In this document: positions 34,600-47,800 of the stretch, piece after piece
Layout of the letters: each line of letters opens with the position of its first letter
Numbering within the stretch: position 1 is the first letter of the stretch
NCBI RefSeq assembly: GCF_963583255.1
Contig: NC_084803.1
Location: 14,638,928-14,702,927 of the forward strand
Source of the DNA: Pyrus communis
Taxonomy: Eukaryota > Streptophyta > Magnoliopsida > Rosales > Rosaceae
DNA: 64,000 nucleotides
Direction of reading: 5' to 3'
The notes under the pieces: model-generated
What the model was told of the DNA's origin: nothing
What the model saw: the letters and a program-made list of their open reading frames with translations, nothing else
Database searches by the model: none
Position numbers and translations under genes: made by a program

Positions 34600-37561
34600 A
34601 TGGTGGAGATGAAGGAGGAGGAATCTCAGAAGATGGCGGTTTTCAAAGGCAGAGAAATATTCGGGTCAAATGTTTTGCACATGGTTCTGGCTCTGGGTAT
34701 TTGGCTGGGTACAATCCATTTCAACGCGGCTCTGGTTCTCTTCACAATCTTCTTCCTTCCATTCTCCAAGGCCCTTCTGTAAGTGTTCATCTTTCTTAGG
34801 CTTTTTTTTCTCCCCTAATTTGGTTTTTTTAATTTTTAATTTTGTCATTAATTTATTGATTTATTTGGTGAAATTTTGAAATTTTCCAGTGTACTTGGGT
34901 TGCTTGTATTGTTTATGATCATCCCAGTTGATGATAAGAGCAAACTAGGAAGATCGCTTTCCAGGTAAAAGTTGCACCCTTTTCGGGCTCTTTGGGAATT
35001 GGATTGCTGGTTTTTGAGAGACGTCATTTGCGCAATTTATTAATTTCAAATTTGATAATATTTAGTGACGTTGATGGTTTTAGGGTGTAGAGCTTAGGCT
35101 TTTTATTTACAGTATCGGATTAGTTAAAGACAAGACGTCCTGCACAAAGCGGAACTGACACGTATAAAAGTAATTTATGTTGGTTTGGATTGGATTTTCA
35201 GGTACATATGTAAGCATGCCTGTGCTTATTTTCCCGTGACTCTGTACGCAGAGGACATCAATGCCTTTGATCCTAATCGCTCTTATGGTATCTCCTCTTT
35301 TATGGAAGTAGAACCGGTTACAAACTTTTAATCAAAAATAAAACCGAAGTACACTAAATGGACATAAACCACGGTTTAGTGTCCCTCTAGTTCTATTTTT
35401 TAGTAAAAGTTTGTGAATGGTCAAACCTTTGCATGTTTCCCAATGTATTTATATCACGTTAGAAGCTGTGATGAATTAATAATAGGAGTGGCATTTTGGC
35501 TATCTTTGGTTGATGCAGTCTTTGGTTATGAACCACATTCGGTTTTGCCAATTGGTGTTGTTGCACTTGCTGACCTTACTGGGTTCTTGCCTCTCCCCAA
35601 AATTAAGGTCCTTGCGAGTAGCGCGGTAAGACATCTTCGCTTAGTTGGCACCACTCTTTCTTCAATTCATGTCTCAACCTTTTCCCCTACAGTCTCTTAT
35701 CTATGTTCTATACTTTTGCTGATTCTGTGTTGGGAATTATGTTTAGGTGTTCTACACACCATTCCTGAGACATGTATGGACATGGCTGGGTCTTACACCG
35801 GCCACAAGGAGTAATTTTATCTCCCACTTATCTGCTGGTTATAGTTGCATCATTGTGCCTGGTGGAGTGCAGGAGACATTTTATATGGAGCATGGCAGTG
35901 AGGTTTACATCTATAAAATCTTTCTTGTGCTTTTGCTCTACTTTTTCATCTAGTCATCTGTTGCTATATGCACTCATCTGACAATCAGCTGGTGTCTGTT
36001 TTCTCAATTGTAATTCCGTTTCTAATTGCTAATCCGTTCTTACTTTGTAGATAGCATTCCTCAAGTCGAGAAGAGGATTTGTTCGCATAGCCATGGAGCT
36101 GGGTAATCCCCTGGTTCCAGTTTTCTGCTTTGGTCAGGTATTGCCATTTTTGGCATTTTCAATCTAGTTTTTCCACCTATTAAGTCATCTACTGCCCAGT
36201 CACGTGGTATCTGTTTTGCGTCTGTGTGCTGGCTTTTCTGATCCAAACATGTATTGATGTCAACAGTTTTCTAGCTATTAAGATTAGTTTGTTGCAATTT
36301 CTATGTGAAACCACATCCATTTATTGGGATTGCTGATTATACTTTTCTCATCTCTAATGCATTTGCTTCATCTAAAGATGGAATGATATTCCCATTTCTT
36401 TTCTTATGATCCATCCATGTTGCAGTCAAATGTTTACAAGTGGTGGAAACCAAGTGGGGAATTGATTTTGAAGTTTGCTAGAGCTATCAAGTTCACCCCA
36501 GTTTTCTTCTGGGGATTATTTGGGTATGCATTTCGAGTTGAAGATACTATATCGTCATCGTCTTAATAGCAATTGTAGAACTTCTATCTTTGCAATTAGC
36601 TTTGGAAAGTATGTCTGTTAAATCTCAAAAGGAAAAACTATTCTGGTGAAATTAGATTGAGAAGTTATATTACTATTGAAGGATTTGTTTCTTTTTCTAA
36701 CCAAACAAGGAATTAGTTATGTATATTTGTACATTTGTGATGTTTGAATGTTAGCAACGCTATGGTTTTTGGCAACTGTTAATCGTTCATATCATGCTTC
36801 TCGAATGCAGAAGTCCTGTACCCTACAGTCATCCAATGCACGTGGTGGTCGGAAAACCAATTGATGTCAAGAAGACTCCACAACCCAGCATGGAAGAGGT
36901 ATGGATTCCACCAAAACTGAGCATAACGTATGTGTTTGGTTCTCTCTGAAGATTCAATCATGGGAAAACTGTGCTTGGACAGTTCCAACTTACTTTTTAG
37001 CACTCTTTCTGTTGCCCCGAACTTCATCTTCCACATGCATCATGCTTGATTTAATGCATCTAATCTTGCCTTAAAAAACAAGACGTCTCTCAAAACCAAA
37101 GTTGTAATGTTCAATGCCTATTCCGTACCACATCCATCTCCATCTTCAGTTTCTTTTGCAATTGAAACTCCATTCGTGTGAAATATTGTATCTTCTACAG
37201 AGCAATAGCATATATTACTTGTTGACTTGAGGAACGCCTCCCATGTCAAGAGCTATTAATGTATTCAAAAGCCTATTGGATATAGATTTAGTTCCATCCC
37301 ATAAGCGAAATCCATGAACTGAAGTTTATCGGGGTGATGGGAGTCACTGGCTGCTGCAGCTCCACGAAGTTATATATACTGAAGTTTGAAAATTTCGTGG
37401 CCTACTACACCGGTGATGGCTAAAATGTCGGAGTTCATGCTTCTATTTTCTTTTTACAGGTGAATGAAGTGCACGGTGAGTTTGTTGCAGCACTGCAGGA
37501 TCTTTTCGAACGGCACAAGGCACGTGTTGGACACGCTGATCTCCAATTGAAAATTCTTTGA
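34600..37561 (+). CDS. DGAT2: Diacylglycerol O-acyltransferase 2 (DGAT2)
   Basis: Catalyses the last step of triacylglycerol synthesis in the ER, transferring an acyl group from acyl-CoA to diacylglycerol. Nine exons (34600-34778, 34890-34964, 35202-35287, 35519-35625, 35747-35902, 36051-36137, 36426-36523, 36811-36898, 37460-37561) join in frame to 325 residues, normal for plant DGAT2. N-terminal hydrophobic segments at about residues 25-72 form the membrane hairpin. Family motifs follow: YFP (94-96), the plant active-site form Y-E-P-H-S (117-121, HPHG in animals), PGG (187-189), [10 protein letters not shown] (208-217) and LVPVFCFG. The C-terminal FWGLFGSPVPY and VVVGKPIDV blocks also match. 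The gene converges on the FRS5-like gene, with 670 bp between the stop codons. Confidence 0.96.
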
Positions 37562-37671
37562 ACAGTTCGTACGTACTCTAACTATGTACACCTATACATG
37601 CAGCTCCCTCTTCTCTGGGTTTTTTTTATTTTTTTATTTTTTTTTGAAAATCTTAGTGAAACACTTCTGGA

Positions 37672-37801
37672 ACTGTTTACTTTTAAGTTAAGGACATTTT
37701 TACCTTGAAAAGTCATTCCTGATACTATTCATTTACACCTTTATTTTTTCCTTTTGATTAAAACTAAAGTTTTTGAAGATTTTTCGTTAGTTTTTCTTCT
37801 T
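37672..37801 (+). repeat. MITE-like repeat, family C copy 1
   Basis: Degenerate copy of a repeat that also occurs at 53876-54033 (same strand) and 44101-44264 (opposite strand). Shared words include TACTATTCA, CCTTTATTTT and TTTTTCGTTAGTTTTTCTT. It lies in the 3' flank between DGAT2 and the FRS5-like gene. Confidence 0.5.
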
Positions 37802-38231
37802 TTTCTTCTATTCATTTTCTGGGAAATTTAGCGATTACACATTGTATTAACTATAAAGTCAGATTGTGAAATCGCTCTTGATGTCTTAGCTAGTAGTCAA
37901 AACCTTCATCTGGAGCAACATATTTATGTTTGTATTAATTCATACTTTATTAATCAATTTAGTAGTTTATAATTTATATAGGGTCGAAGCCCGTAGTGAA
38001 GACACTTATTCCATTTTTCAATTAATTGTTTGTCACACTCGTCCCTACTTGATGTGACATTGATCCTAATTGCTTGCGCACAAAAATTATTGTGTGGTAG
38101 TAAAATAAGTAAAATGGTATCACCGGTGCATGGTTTTAACCATAATTTGTTCACATATAATATCCAGGTGCGCCGCGTATTATATGCCGGAGACTGGCCG
38201 GGGACACGGGGAACAGAGAGAACATTGAACA

Positions 38232-40739
38232 CTACTCTTTCATTCTCAACTTAATGTTTTCAACTTTAACAGAGAGCTCTAACTTTTGCTCCTCAATATC
38301 TTTCAAAACCGATAGCAAGTTAGCTCTATACGACTCACATTTCCGTCGTGCGCGCTCGAGTTGACGCTCTAGTTTCTGCATTTTCTTGTCCTGGTGATCC
38401 TGCAATATCGAATTGAATCGCAAAATTAACCATCAACTCAAAGAATCGAAAAATGAAAACGTAACAGATGTAGCTCTAATGTTATCATATAGGTCAGAGG
38501 TTTCAAGTGGTTACAGAAGGAAACTGACCGCGGATAGAGTTTCAAAACCCCGTTTATGATCACCGAAGGTATTGTTTGATTGATTTCCCAAACGAAACCA
38601 ATCTTCTCTTCCAGCTGTATTTGTTGTGGCCGCTCTCCTGCCGTTCTGCATTTCAGTGGCAACTTTATTTGCAGCCACTTGAAGGGCATCCATTGCCACA
38701 TTATAAATTTCAGCAGTTGTAATCCCTTCGTCAACATATTTAAGTGCCTCGTGACGCAGATTATTGTACCGCACTGGTAGAGATTCTTGTGGCTTATTCA
38801 ACAAATCGCCGGCATGTTCCTCCAACACGACACCACTCTTGGCATTCCTCGTCCAACGCTTCAGAATGAAATGAGATGGCAGAGTGAGAACATTTGTCAC
38901 CCTAAAAACTGTCAAGATGTGTGCGCAAAGAAGGCCAGAAAACTCATACATCTGGCAACTACAAAATGCTTTCATCTCATGAACGTTAAATCTAACCGTA
39001 TAAGCTTTATGACTCTCCCCAAATTTAGCAACTTGAAAAATGGATCCTGCCTCCTCGTCCTCAACCTTGGTTGCCAAAAATGTTAACGTCTCAACCAACT
39101 CCTCTTGAAATTTCGTAAACAATTTCCTCGTGTAAAGCCCAGCTGCCTGTTTCTCCATGGGCGAAGGGGTCTTAAGAACCGGAGCAGTGTTTATGGTATC
39201 ATAATCTGCCCTCACTTCTTTCTCATACCGACTTTCAACAGCTTTCTCATACTGCTTAACAAACAGCTGTAGAGTTGTTGATGCATTGACATATCCATCA
39301 AAATAAGAGTTCATGCTATCACTGCACTGTGTTACCGACATTTCTGCAAAGAAGGTGCCCCTCAGGTACACAGGGACCCACTGCTGCCGATCAGCATACA
39401 TCGATTGAAGCCATTTATGCTCCCCGAGATCATATTTACCAGTTAGGGACAGCCAACAAGACTCAAACTCTTCAATTGATTCACTCAGGTTGACACATTT
39501 ATGAAGCTCTGCTTCAAAGTTGGAATGCTCACAAAGCACAGAGGACAACTTCTCTTGGCATTCTTTAAATATGTGCCACTTGCAGAAGCGGTGTCGAGTC
39601 TCGGGGAAAACCTGGGTAATGGCCATCGTAATCACCCGATCATGATCAGTCGTAATTGACAGTGGAGGCTGGCCAGACATTGCCTTGAGCCATGTTTTGA
39701 AAAGCCACAGAAACGATGCCTCAGATTCATTTATCAGGAGGGCACATCCAAAAAATACAGGCTGTCCATGATGGTTAACCCCTGTGAAAGGTGCAAAAGG
39801 CAACCGATAGCGGTTTGACCTGTAAGTTGTGTCAAAGGTAACAGTGTCACCAAAGTAAGTATAGTCATTCCTTGCCTTAGGATCAACCCAGAAGAAATTG
39901 CCCATGCACTGATCTTCATCTCCCTGCACAGCAAAGAAGAATGCAGGGTCCTTAGCTTGCCTGTTCTTCAAGTAATCCAAGAGCAGCTGAGTGTCGCCTC
40001 CAAGGGTCCTTTGCTTACAACTCCTCATGTAATTCCTGCAGTCACGCTCCGTGAAGCCAACATTCCTAATACCACCATATTCTTTGATGAGGGCAGACAT
40101 AATTCCCCTGGGGCCGATCCCAGCACCCTGCAAGGTATCAATCAAAGACTTTGCAGAACCCGAGACATGACGATGAGAGCGAAGGGAATGCACCTTATCA
40201 GGTGGAACGAGCTCATGGTTATGCTCCTTAACAAAAGCAGACACAACCCATCTCCCAGAGTCGTGAACCTTTATTACCAACATGGCCTTACAACCAACTC
40301 GGGTCTCTGCTCGGGGGCGCTTGGCCCGCCCTTCGCAGTCAGACCCAGACTTCCCATTCTTGTTGACACGAAATCCCTCCTTGGCGCAAACAAAAGACCG
40401 CTGAATGATGGCGCCATCGCGCCTGGAGCGACGAGACATGCTGACACGAGTACTGAAGCCAATGCGGCGAGCATAGGAATTGTAAAAGGCCTTGGCAGCC
40501 TCCTCGGATTCGAATTCCATCCCCTCACAGGGTTCAAGGCTACTGTCTCCTTCCGGGATGTAATGCTCCAAAATAGCAACGCTACTGACAACATCGGAAC
40601 CAGTAGGAGTGGGAATAGCAGTGGCAGGAGAATCATGAAGGAGGTCATCATGGTCAACAGGTTGGTCAATGTAACCCAGACCCATCATGTCGAATTCAAG
40701 AACATCATCATTACCCAAGCTCAACGGTTCAAACTCCAT
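38232..40739 (-). CDS. FRS5: FAR1-RELATED SEQUENCE 5-like protein
   Basis: Nuclear protein of the FHY3/FAR1 family, which derives from a MULE transposase and acts in transcription (phytochrome signalling in the founding members). Two coding exons (40739-38529 and 38399-38232) give 792 residues, close to Arabidopsis FRS5. Domains in order: FAR1 DNA-binding zinc finger (about 82-178; Cys118, Cys150 and the H-N-H pair 173-175), MULE transposase core (about 285-390, with FDTTYRSNRYRLPFAPFTGV and TTDHD), a SWIM zinc finger (CSCQMYEFSGLLCAHIL) and a C-terminal coiled coil in exon 2 (MQKLERQLERARRKCESYRA). The start MEFEPLSLGN is the first in-frame ATG. No sign of a mobile element surrounds it, as expected for a domesticated gene. 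Upstream leader exons are possible. Confidence 0.93.
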
Positions 40740-41513
40740 TTTTTCACATGGAACTATGAATTTATTTTTCTTTCTCTCTTGCTTAAATTAAAACCAAAAT
40801 GCTATAAATCACCAATTCAATCATAAATTACAACGAACAAAATTGGGCCAATGGGAAAATATAAAAAAATGCATAATTTTGATGGAAATTTTGGATTTTA
40901 AAGGGAAAGCTAGAACCTTGGAGGCGATCCATTTGAGCAGGAAGAAGGAGAAATTGCAAATGGGTACAAAAATCTTCACTCTGGAGATGTTTTGGCAGCG
41001 CCCGGGAGTGCGGAGGAGCGAGATGGCACGTGAATTGAACGTTCAGAGCAGTAACCAACAGAGTGAGTGAGAGAGAAAGAGAGGGGGAAGAGGAGGGGGA
41101 GTGGTGGAGTGTGGCGGGGGTTTAGGGCAGATGATTTGGTACTTGACGAAACCTTCAGGAGTATCAGGGATTACCACGTTTCGTGCCGTTGGATCCTTCC
41201 TTAGAACCCTTTTCACACTCGGCAAAAAAGATGTGCGTTGAGTCAATATTATATTATATTTTATTCTATATTTACTGATATTTTATAATATATATGCACT
41301 TGATCGATTTTTTTTTATATGTTTTGATTGTAGACCAAGCGAAATATCCTTTGTATAAAAGTGACAAAATGATGGAACTTCGGAGTAATTTCAAATGGAG
41401 TAGCGAAATATCATTAGTGTAAAAATATCAATGTATTAAAAAAAATTCACTTGAATTTTTTATAAAATATATTCATATCAAAAATATTTTCATTGAGAAC
41501 AAATCGTTAAAAT
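40740..41513. other. Promoter side of the FRS5-like gene
   Basis: Holds the 5' UTR and promoter of the minus-strand FRS5-like gene. A GAGAGAAAGAGAGG purine tract and GGGGGAGTGG sequence at about 41065-41120 (a pyrimidine tract on the transcribed strand) may belong to the leader. Beyond 41240 the sequence is AT-rich without a gene. Confidence 0.5.
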
Positions 41514-41781
41514 TGTTGCTGTCATATTTTGAATAAGAATGTGATTGTGTAAATCCTAGGGAATTTGGGAAAGTATTATATATTCATATTAGGATTAGAT
41601 TACCTATTAAATGTTGTAATCCTAAAGGGAAAGGTTTTACCCTTTCCACTACTATAAATAAAGGCACAATGGGGTGAATCAAACACACCTCACAGTTAAA
41701 TCAATCTCTCTTCTCTCTAAAGCTTGCCGCGCCCCTCTCTCTCTCCAACCCTAGATCGCTTAATCAAATAGACCTACAACA
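41514..41781 (+). repeat. Copia element 2, 5' LTR
   Basis: 268 bp, TGTTGCTGTCATATTTTGAA to CCTACAACA, with TATA box CTATAAATAAAGGCAC near 41652-41667. Confidence 0.9.
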
Positions 41782-43086
41782 GGTTATCAGCACGCTCTTG
41801 CCAGAAGCTGAGGAATTGACGCATCATAGGAGGAGACTATCATCCACCACATTCAAAGGCTTATTTGTTTTCTACTAATCAGGTACGCTTTAAATAAATG
41901 AAGATATTTGAAACGTCCACGAAGCATGAAAACATTCCCCATGATGCATGAACCCCTCTATGTTTATATTTTCCTTTCGATAGATATATTGTATATGTTC
42001 ATATATTTTTCAATATATATATTCGTTTCATGCATCGCACAATTAAATTGTTATGTGGAATTTGTGAGTCAAAATATAAAATTAAATTAGAAGCAAATTT
42101 GGGTTTTTCTGAAACCCTAGGTTCGAAAATTAGGTATGTTTTTTGTCTCACCATGGGATGGCATCACCCTAATGCCCTTGGACTACCTGCGCAGCGCTTG
42201 TAGGGCTTGCTGCTCCACAACCACGGGCCTGCAGCCCTAGTTTCTGGTCCACAGCCCACAAGTCTAGCTTGTTGGGCCCCCTGTGTCACGACATGCATCA
42301 TCAGCAGCCAGCCCATGCGCTGGGCTTAGTTTCCCGTGCCCAATACCTAGGTCCCAGCTTTCACTGGGCTTTCCCGCGTGCTCGCCCACAAGCTAGCGTG
42401 TGCTGGGCTTGTTTCCATGCCCCCCTCACGGTCAAATTTCGAAACCAAACTTGCGGCAGAGGTTTCCTCCCTTCACCGTGGTCTGCAGACCACCCCAAGG
42501 TCTTTTTTTGGGCCTCGCCTTATATTTAAGGCACCCAACCCGTGCCCTATTACCCACGACACTAAGCCCATATTATTTTTGGGGCTCTATTTTCGATCTA
42601 ATATTATTATTTTAATATAATTTAACTTCTACAATTGACCCTGTATGGCCCGATTTATTGAATTAATTAAAAGTGACATGCAGTCCATTAATCTGATAAT
42701 GAATCCAAAATTATTGACCAGAAGATCACTTTTGGACATTAACGATTCAATAATTTATTTTTATACTTTGAATCGTCACATACTTTCGTAGTAACGAAGC
42801 TCTCACACTTGAGTTCCTAAAGACAACTCAAATCCATTATTGCATTCTGTGTTTTTTGCAGGAACCTCTCATTATGAACTAATTGTTCATAAAACTAAAT
42901 TGAACCTGTAGTTTCAAATTTAGTGCCTTTGAAACCTGAAGTTTTCATTCAAAACATACCACATGAAACCCGTAGTTTTCATGCATAAATTAAACCATTA
43001 CATGTCTATAGAACCTGTATGTTATACGATATATGTCTATGACTTACCATATAACTAATCACATTTTATCCCTCCGTTTTAGGGAC

Positions 43087-43800
43087 ATGTCGAACTTGAA
43101 CAAGCTCGATTTCTCTGCTATAGAAATCTCCGGAAGAAACTTTCTGAAGTGGGTTCAAGACGTGAAACTCCATCTCACTGCAAATGACATTAGAGCTACC
43201 ATCGAGGCACCTATCGCTGACAAACCTGTTGACGAAGCTTAGAAGGCTATTGCAATGATCTTCATTCGAAGACACATCTATGATGCACTACAGACTGAGT
43301 ATCTCACTGAGGAGGACCCACGCACCCTCTGGCTTGCTCTGGCCGATCGTTTCGATCACCAGAAAGACATATACTTGCCTGAAGCAAGACACGACTAGCA
43401 GCATCTTCGCTTCCAAGACTTTAAGTCTGTGAATGAATACAACTCTGAAGTTTGTAGAATCCGTTCTTTGTTGAAATTCTGCAAAGTGGAACTAACTGAA
43501 TCAGATCTCCTGGAGAATACCTATTCGACCTTCCATGCCACCATTATTGTCCTACAACAACAATATAGGGCACATAAATTCACCAAGTTTTCGGATTTGA
43601 TCTCTGTTTTACTTCTTGCTGAAAAGCAGAACCAGCTTTTGATGAAGAACCATCAAACTCGATCCACTGGCTCGAACGTCGATCCTGAAGCGCATGCGAG
43701 CTATTCTAGCAGCCATAAGCGACAAAAGAATCATCGTGGTCGTGGCAATGGGCGGCAAGCCCAACCACGAGCCCAAGGTCATCGTGGTCGTGGCGATGGT
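43087..43800 (+). pseudogene. Copia 2 gag remnant
   Basis: Starts MSNLNKLDFSAIEISGRNFL and follows the same track as the gag of Copia 1, including KWVQDVKLHLTAND. In-frame stops (near 43240 and 43396) and changes break the frame. The end is an Arg/Gly/Gln-rich stretch (HRGRGNGRQAQPRAQGHRGR), after which the zinc knuckle and pol are missing. Confidence 0.85.
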
Positions 43801-43830
43801 TTGTTGAGTATTTACACACTCAAGGGAGAC

Positions 43831-44091
43831 TGTTGCAGTCATATTTAGAATAGAAATGTGATTGTGTAAATCCTAGGGAATCTGGGAAAGTATTATATAT
43901 TCTCATTAGGATTAGATTACCTATTAAATGTTGTAATTCTAAATGGAAATATTTTACCATTTCTACTATAAATAAAGGCACAATAGGGTGAATCAAACAA
44001 ATCTCACAATTAAATCAATCTCTCTTCTCCCTAAAGCTTGCCGCACCCCTCTCTCTAACTCTAGATCGCTCAATCAAATAGGCCTAAAACA
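43831..44091 (+). repeat. Copia element 2, 3' LTR
   Basis: 261 bp, TGTTGCAGTCATATTTAGAA to CCTAAAACA, highly similar to the 5' LTR and with the same TATA motif. Confidence 0.9.
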
Positions 44092-44100
44092 AAAATATAA

Positions 44101-44264
44101 TTTTAGTAAAAAGAAAATTAATGAAAAGGGCTTGAAAACTTTGAGTTTTAATTATAAGGAAAAAATAAAGGGTAAAGTGAATAGTATCATGATTGATTTT
44201 TTTTAGTGTAAAAATATGATTTTTCGTTAAAATGAACATTACTGTAAATTTTTCGTTAAAACTC
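44101..44264 (-). repeat. MITE-like repeat, family C copy 2
   Basis: Minus-strand copy of the repeat at 53876-54033: it reads GAGTTTTAACGAAAAAT, then TTCATTTTAACGAAAAATCA, then TTTTTACACTAAAAA, and ends in the TTTTCATTA region. It lies between Copia 2 and the ARID-Hsp20 gene, possibly in its promoter. Confidence 0.7.
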
Positions 44265-44299
44265 TTAATTAATTAATCGCAATATGTAAGAATTGAGGA

Positions 44300-44516
44300 A
44301 CAACGAAAAGCACGACGTCGTTCGCGTCATACTTTGAAGCGCGAAGCGTCACTTTCACCTGAGAGAAGAAATTAAAAGCATCGAATTTCTGGACCGATTT
44401 ATCAGAAATAAATAGAAAGAAAATCGGCTGAATAAATAATAGAAAAATAAAAGAATTAGGGTTCTTCGTTCTGATAGTACGAATTTGAAGCTCCTTCTTC
44501 TTCAATTCCAACCCAG
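44300..44516 (+). other. Probable 5' UTR exon of the ARID-Hsp20 gene
   Basis: Ends at donor ACCCAG/GTACGC (44516/44517). The coding exon opens after acceptor TACTTAG at 44804, three bases before the ATG. The exon start is not defined by sequence alone. Confidence 0.45.
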
Positions 44517-44806
44517 GTACGCAGCTCCTATGATCCCCTGTTTCTTTCTCCAATTTCTTCATATTTTTCTAGTTTACGGGAAAAAAGATATGATTTTGTA
44601 CGATGCCGCCTAAAATTTCAATTTTTTTGATACAATCGTTTGCGGCAGATGCGCAGAGTCGTAAATTTTACTTTTGACTGATTAGTTTACCGCTATACGA
44701 TTTTCTGTTCTTGCTTCTTGCCCTAATTTTTTTATTTATATTTTTTAGTTTTTCTGTTTTATTTTTTGTTGGATGAGTAGAAATTTTACTGCTTTTGTAC
44801 TTAGAA

Positions 44807-47800
44807 ATGAGTGATACCGAAGAGAAGGAGGAAACTGGACATGAATTGCCAGTTGATGCTTCAAATAATGGGAAACCAGAAAATGATCATAACGAGCAGA
44901 ATAATTCTCCGAATTCTGGAGATTCTGGACCGGTCCAGGAAACCCCGAATCCTGCTGAAAATGGCGAAGTTCTACCCAATAAGACAGACGTGGAGATGAC
45001 CGCTGATGATAACACTAATGTAGAAGTAGAACCACTGTCCATTTCGCAGCAATCCGATAGGGATTTGCCTCCTCCATCAGTCACAATAAATGGTGGGGAC
45101 GAACAATTAGTCAAGCTAGATATCGAACCTTTAAAGGAGGAGGGCGAACAATTAGTCAAGCCAGATACTGAATCCTTAAAGGATGATGGCGATCAGTTAG
45201 TCAAGCAAGATACTGAACCCGTAGCTGGTGCCAAGAGTGTTGAAGCCCAGGATTTGCCTCAAAGTAATAGTCATGGCTGTGAGGATGGCAACATGGTTTC
45301 CACAAGTCTTGCAGAGACTGCTAAACCCACTGTTGGTGTTAAAAATGAAGTTTCTCAAGTGCCGGAGCAGGAATCTGGTGATCCCGTGGAAGAAAGTGGA
45401 ACTGTGAGTCATAAGGAACCTGTTACGGCTCATGCCGGATCTTCTGATATAAAGGCTGATTCTGGGAGCGGGGAAGAATTGAAGAATAAGGTGGATGAAA
45501 ATGATATTACTACACCCAAAAGTAATGGAACCCCAAACTCAAAGGGCATGTTCCTTTTAGATGACAGTGACATGTATGAAGGTAATGGTTCTGGAACAGA
45601 AGAGGAGCAATCAGTTTTCATGAAGGAGGTGGAAAATTTCTTTAAGGAGAGGAACATGGAATTTAAACCTCCTAAGTTTTATGGAGAGGGTTTGAATTGC
45701 CTTAAGTAAGTCTATTCTCATCATTTTTACTGGTTCTGTATTGTTTACTAATTATATGAATGTTAATTATTTTGGCTAATGCATTTCAACTTTTTACTGG
45801 GATAAGGCTTTGGAGAGGTGTGACAAGATTGGGTGGCTATGATAAGGTGTGGAGTCTGCATTTTTATTCATATAGTTTAGACACTTATATATAATATGAG
45901 TTTTCATTTCCAGAATTATAGTGTTTTCTTGTTGGAAGCTCATATATAATCTGGCTGCTTATTGAAGGTGACCTCAAATAAGTTGTGGCGGCAAGTGGGA
46001 GAAGCGTTTAGACCTCCAAAGTAAGGAACAACATCTGCTCAACTCCATTATTATTTACGTAGTGCAAGCTCCATTACTTGGAGATGTGGAAATTTTAGAA
46101 GTGCTGTAGTTTGTGGACATGAACGAAGAAAATCCACCCTCCTTAATTCTCTAATAGATATAATCTATGAACACTGAAATTGGGGGACTTCTTTCATTGG
46201 CAATACGTTGTTGGTCATTTGGTTCTCCTTTGTTATTCGTAAGGGTCAACTTTGAGATGTTTATGTCTGCCATATTGTTGTGCAAAAAGTCCTTGCTAAA
46301 AAGAACATAAAACGTAGATCTATGAAGCATGATAAAAACTTGAAGTAAAGTTAATGTGTTTCTAGGTGTGAAATTTCTTTAGTTCCTATTTAACCCCATC
46401 ATGATTTGCTGTCTTAGAAAGTGGGAAAGGGGTGGTGTGAGGAGTGGATTAAAAAGGTCCAATAATGTTTACTATGTGTTATAAGATAGTTAAGTTATTT
46501 TTCTATTTCTGCTGCAGGACATGCACTACAGTTTCATGGACATTTCGAGGTTTCTATGAGAAGGTATGTGTGCACACACTTGATTGCAAGCTGCATCTTT
46601 CTTATGGATTCTCCATAGGTTATTAGTTGCTATGTGTTTGTAATTTCCCACCTGTTCAAATTTGATACTGGATCAAGAATTATGGGATCGGGCAACCATA
46701 ATCGTAGACTCAATTGCCTCCTATGATTGAGCAAATCTGGGTCTGTCCATCTTCTTGGTGGTTGACCATGTGGATATGTGCTTGAGTGGCCTGTGCTGGA
46801 AATTAATTATAAAAGCTTCTATTCGAGTCACTTGTGGTCGCCTCAGTATTTTTATAAGTCCATTATGTCAAATCCCCTTTTAACAGTGATTTGTTAAATA
46901 TCTTCCTTGGAGTATAACATAATGTTTATATGTTATTCATTATTGGTTGTTCTTGTGTGACTTCAGGCACTCCTAGATTATGAAAGGCATAAATTTGGTA
47001 CTGAACCACCAATCTCTTCCCTGCCAGAGCCTATGAATATTGATAACCAGGTAAGTTGTGATCTTATGACCCGGGATCTTTTGGTAATGTTTTGTGTATT
47101 ACTGTATTAGATGATTTTGTGGCGTTTATTTTTATCCCTATTCGGTGGCATGGTGTTTATGCCATTTTGTTCATCTCATGGTAAAATGTTTCATTGAATG
47201 AAAATGGTATCCATGTACTGCCGAGAACGTATACATTCATTGTTATTCGCATGAAAAATTTCGACACAGTGAACCATGGCATGTCAACCTTGAAAATTGG
47301 TGCAGTTGGTTGCTCAACAAGGAGTTTCTTCAACGACCCCAACACTTAATGCATGCTTGTGGTAATTAGTCTGCAGGGTCAGGTCGAGCAAGAAGGGATG
47401 CCGCGGCACGTGCCATGCAGGGATGGCACTCACAACGTATCACTGGGAGTGGTGAAGTCAGTGACCCTATCATAAAGGTCTGGAAAGTATAAAGATTTTT
47501 GCCCTCATTTTTTATTTTTATTTTTTTTTTCATTCTCTCCATGTAGAAGTTGGTTCTGATATAGTACTACCATCTCTTCTGTTTCTTTAGGATAAAAATG
47601 CTATTTCTTTGCAAAAGCGTGAAAAACAGCTTAAAAGCATTGGTATGGCCTCTCAGTGGAACTGGTGTCCTTTGTAATAATATAATTGGTATATATGGTG
47701 TCTTTTGTAATAATATAGTTGGTATATAACTTCTCACCTCAGATTTTGTATGTTGACTTCAGGTTCACTTAAAAGAAAGAAGCCACCTTTTGTGGAGCAT

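Larger units (their letters stand above)
41514..44091 (+). mobile_element. Deleted Copia element, gag only
   Basis: 2.6 kb bounded by LTRs 41514-41781 and 43831-44091, with a perfect 5-bp target-site duplication AAAAT (41509-41513 and 44092-44096). The sequence after the 5' LTR, GGTTATCAGCACGCTC, is the likely primer-binding region; CAAGGGAGAC (43821-43830) is the polypurine tract. A 1.3-kb GC-rich leader precedes gag (43087), and gag runs almost straight into the polypurine tract, so protease, integrase and RT have been deleted. It is an internally deleted relative of the element at 11155-19098. Confidence 0.92.

Noticed and set aside
39957..40826. 289-aa plus-strand ORF opposite the FRS5-like gene
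   Set aside because: It is the antisense shadow of the conserved FAR1/MULE coding exon.
47278..47360. Extra exon in the ARID gene (VAQQGVSSTTPTLNA frame)
   Set aside because: It is flanked by GTGCAG and TGTGGTAATT, but including it breaks the conserved downstream frame at every usable donor.
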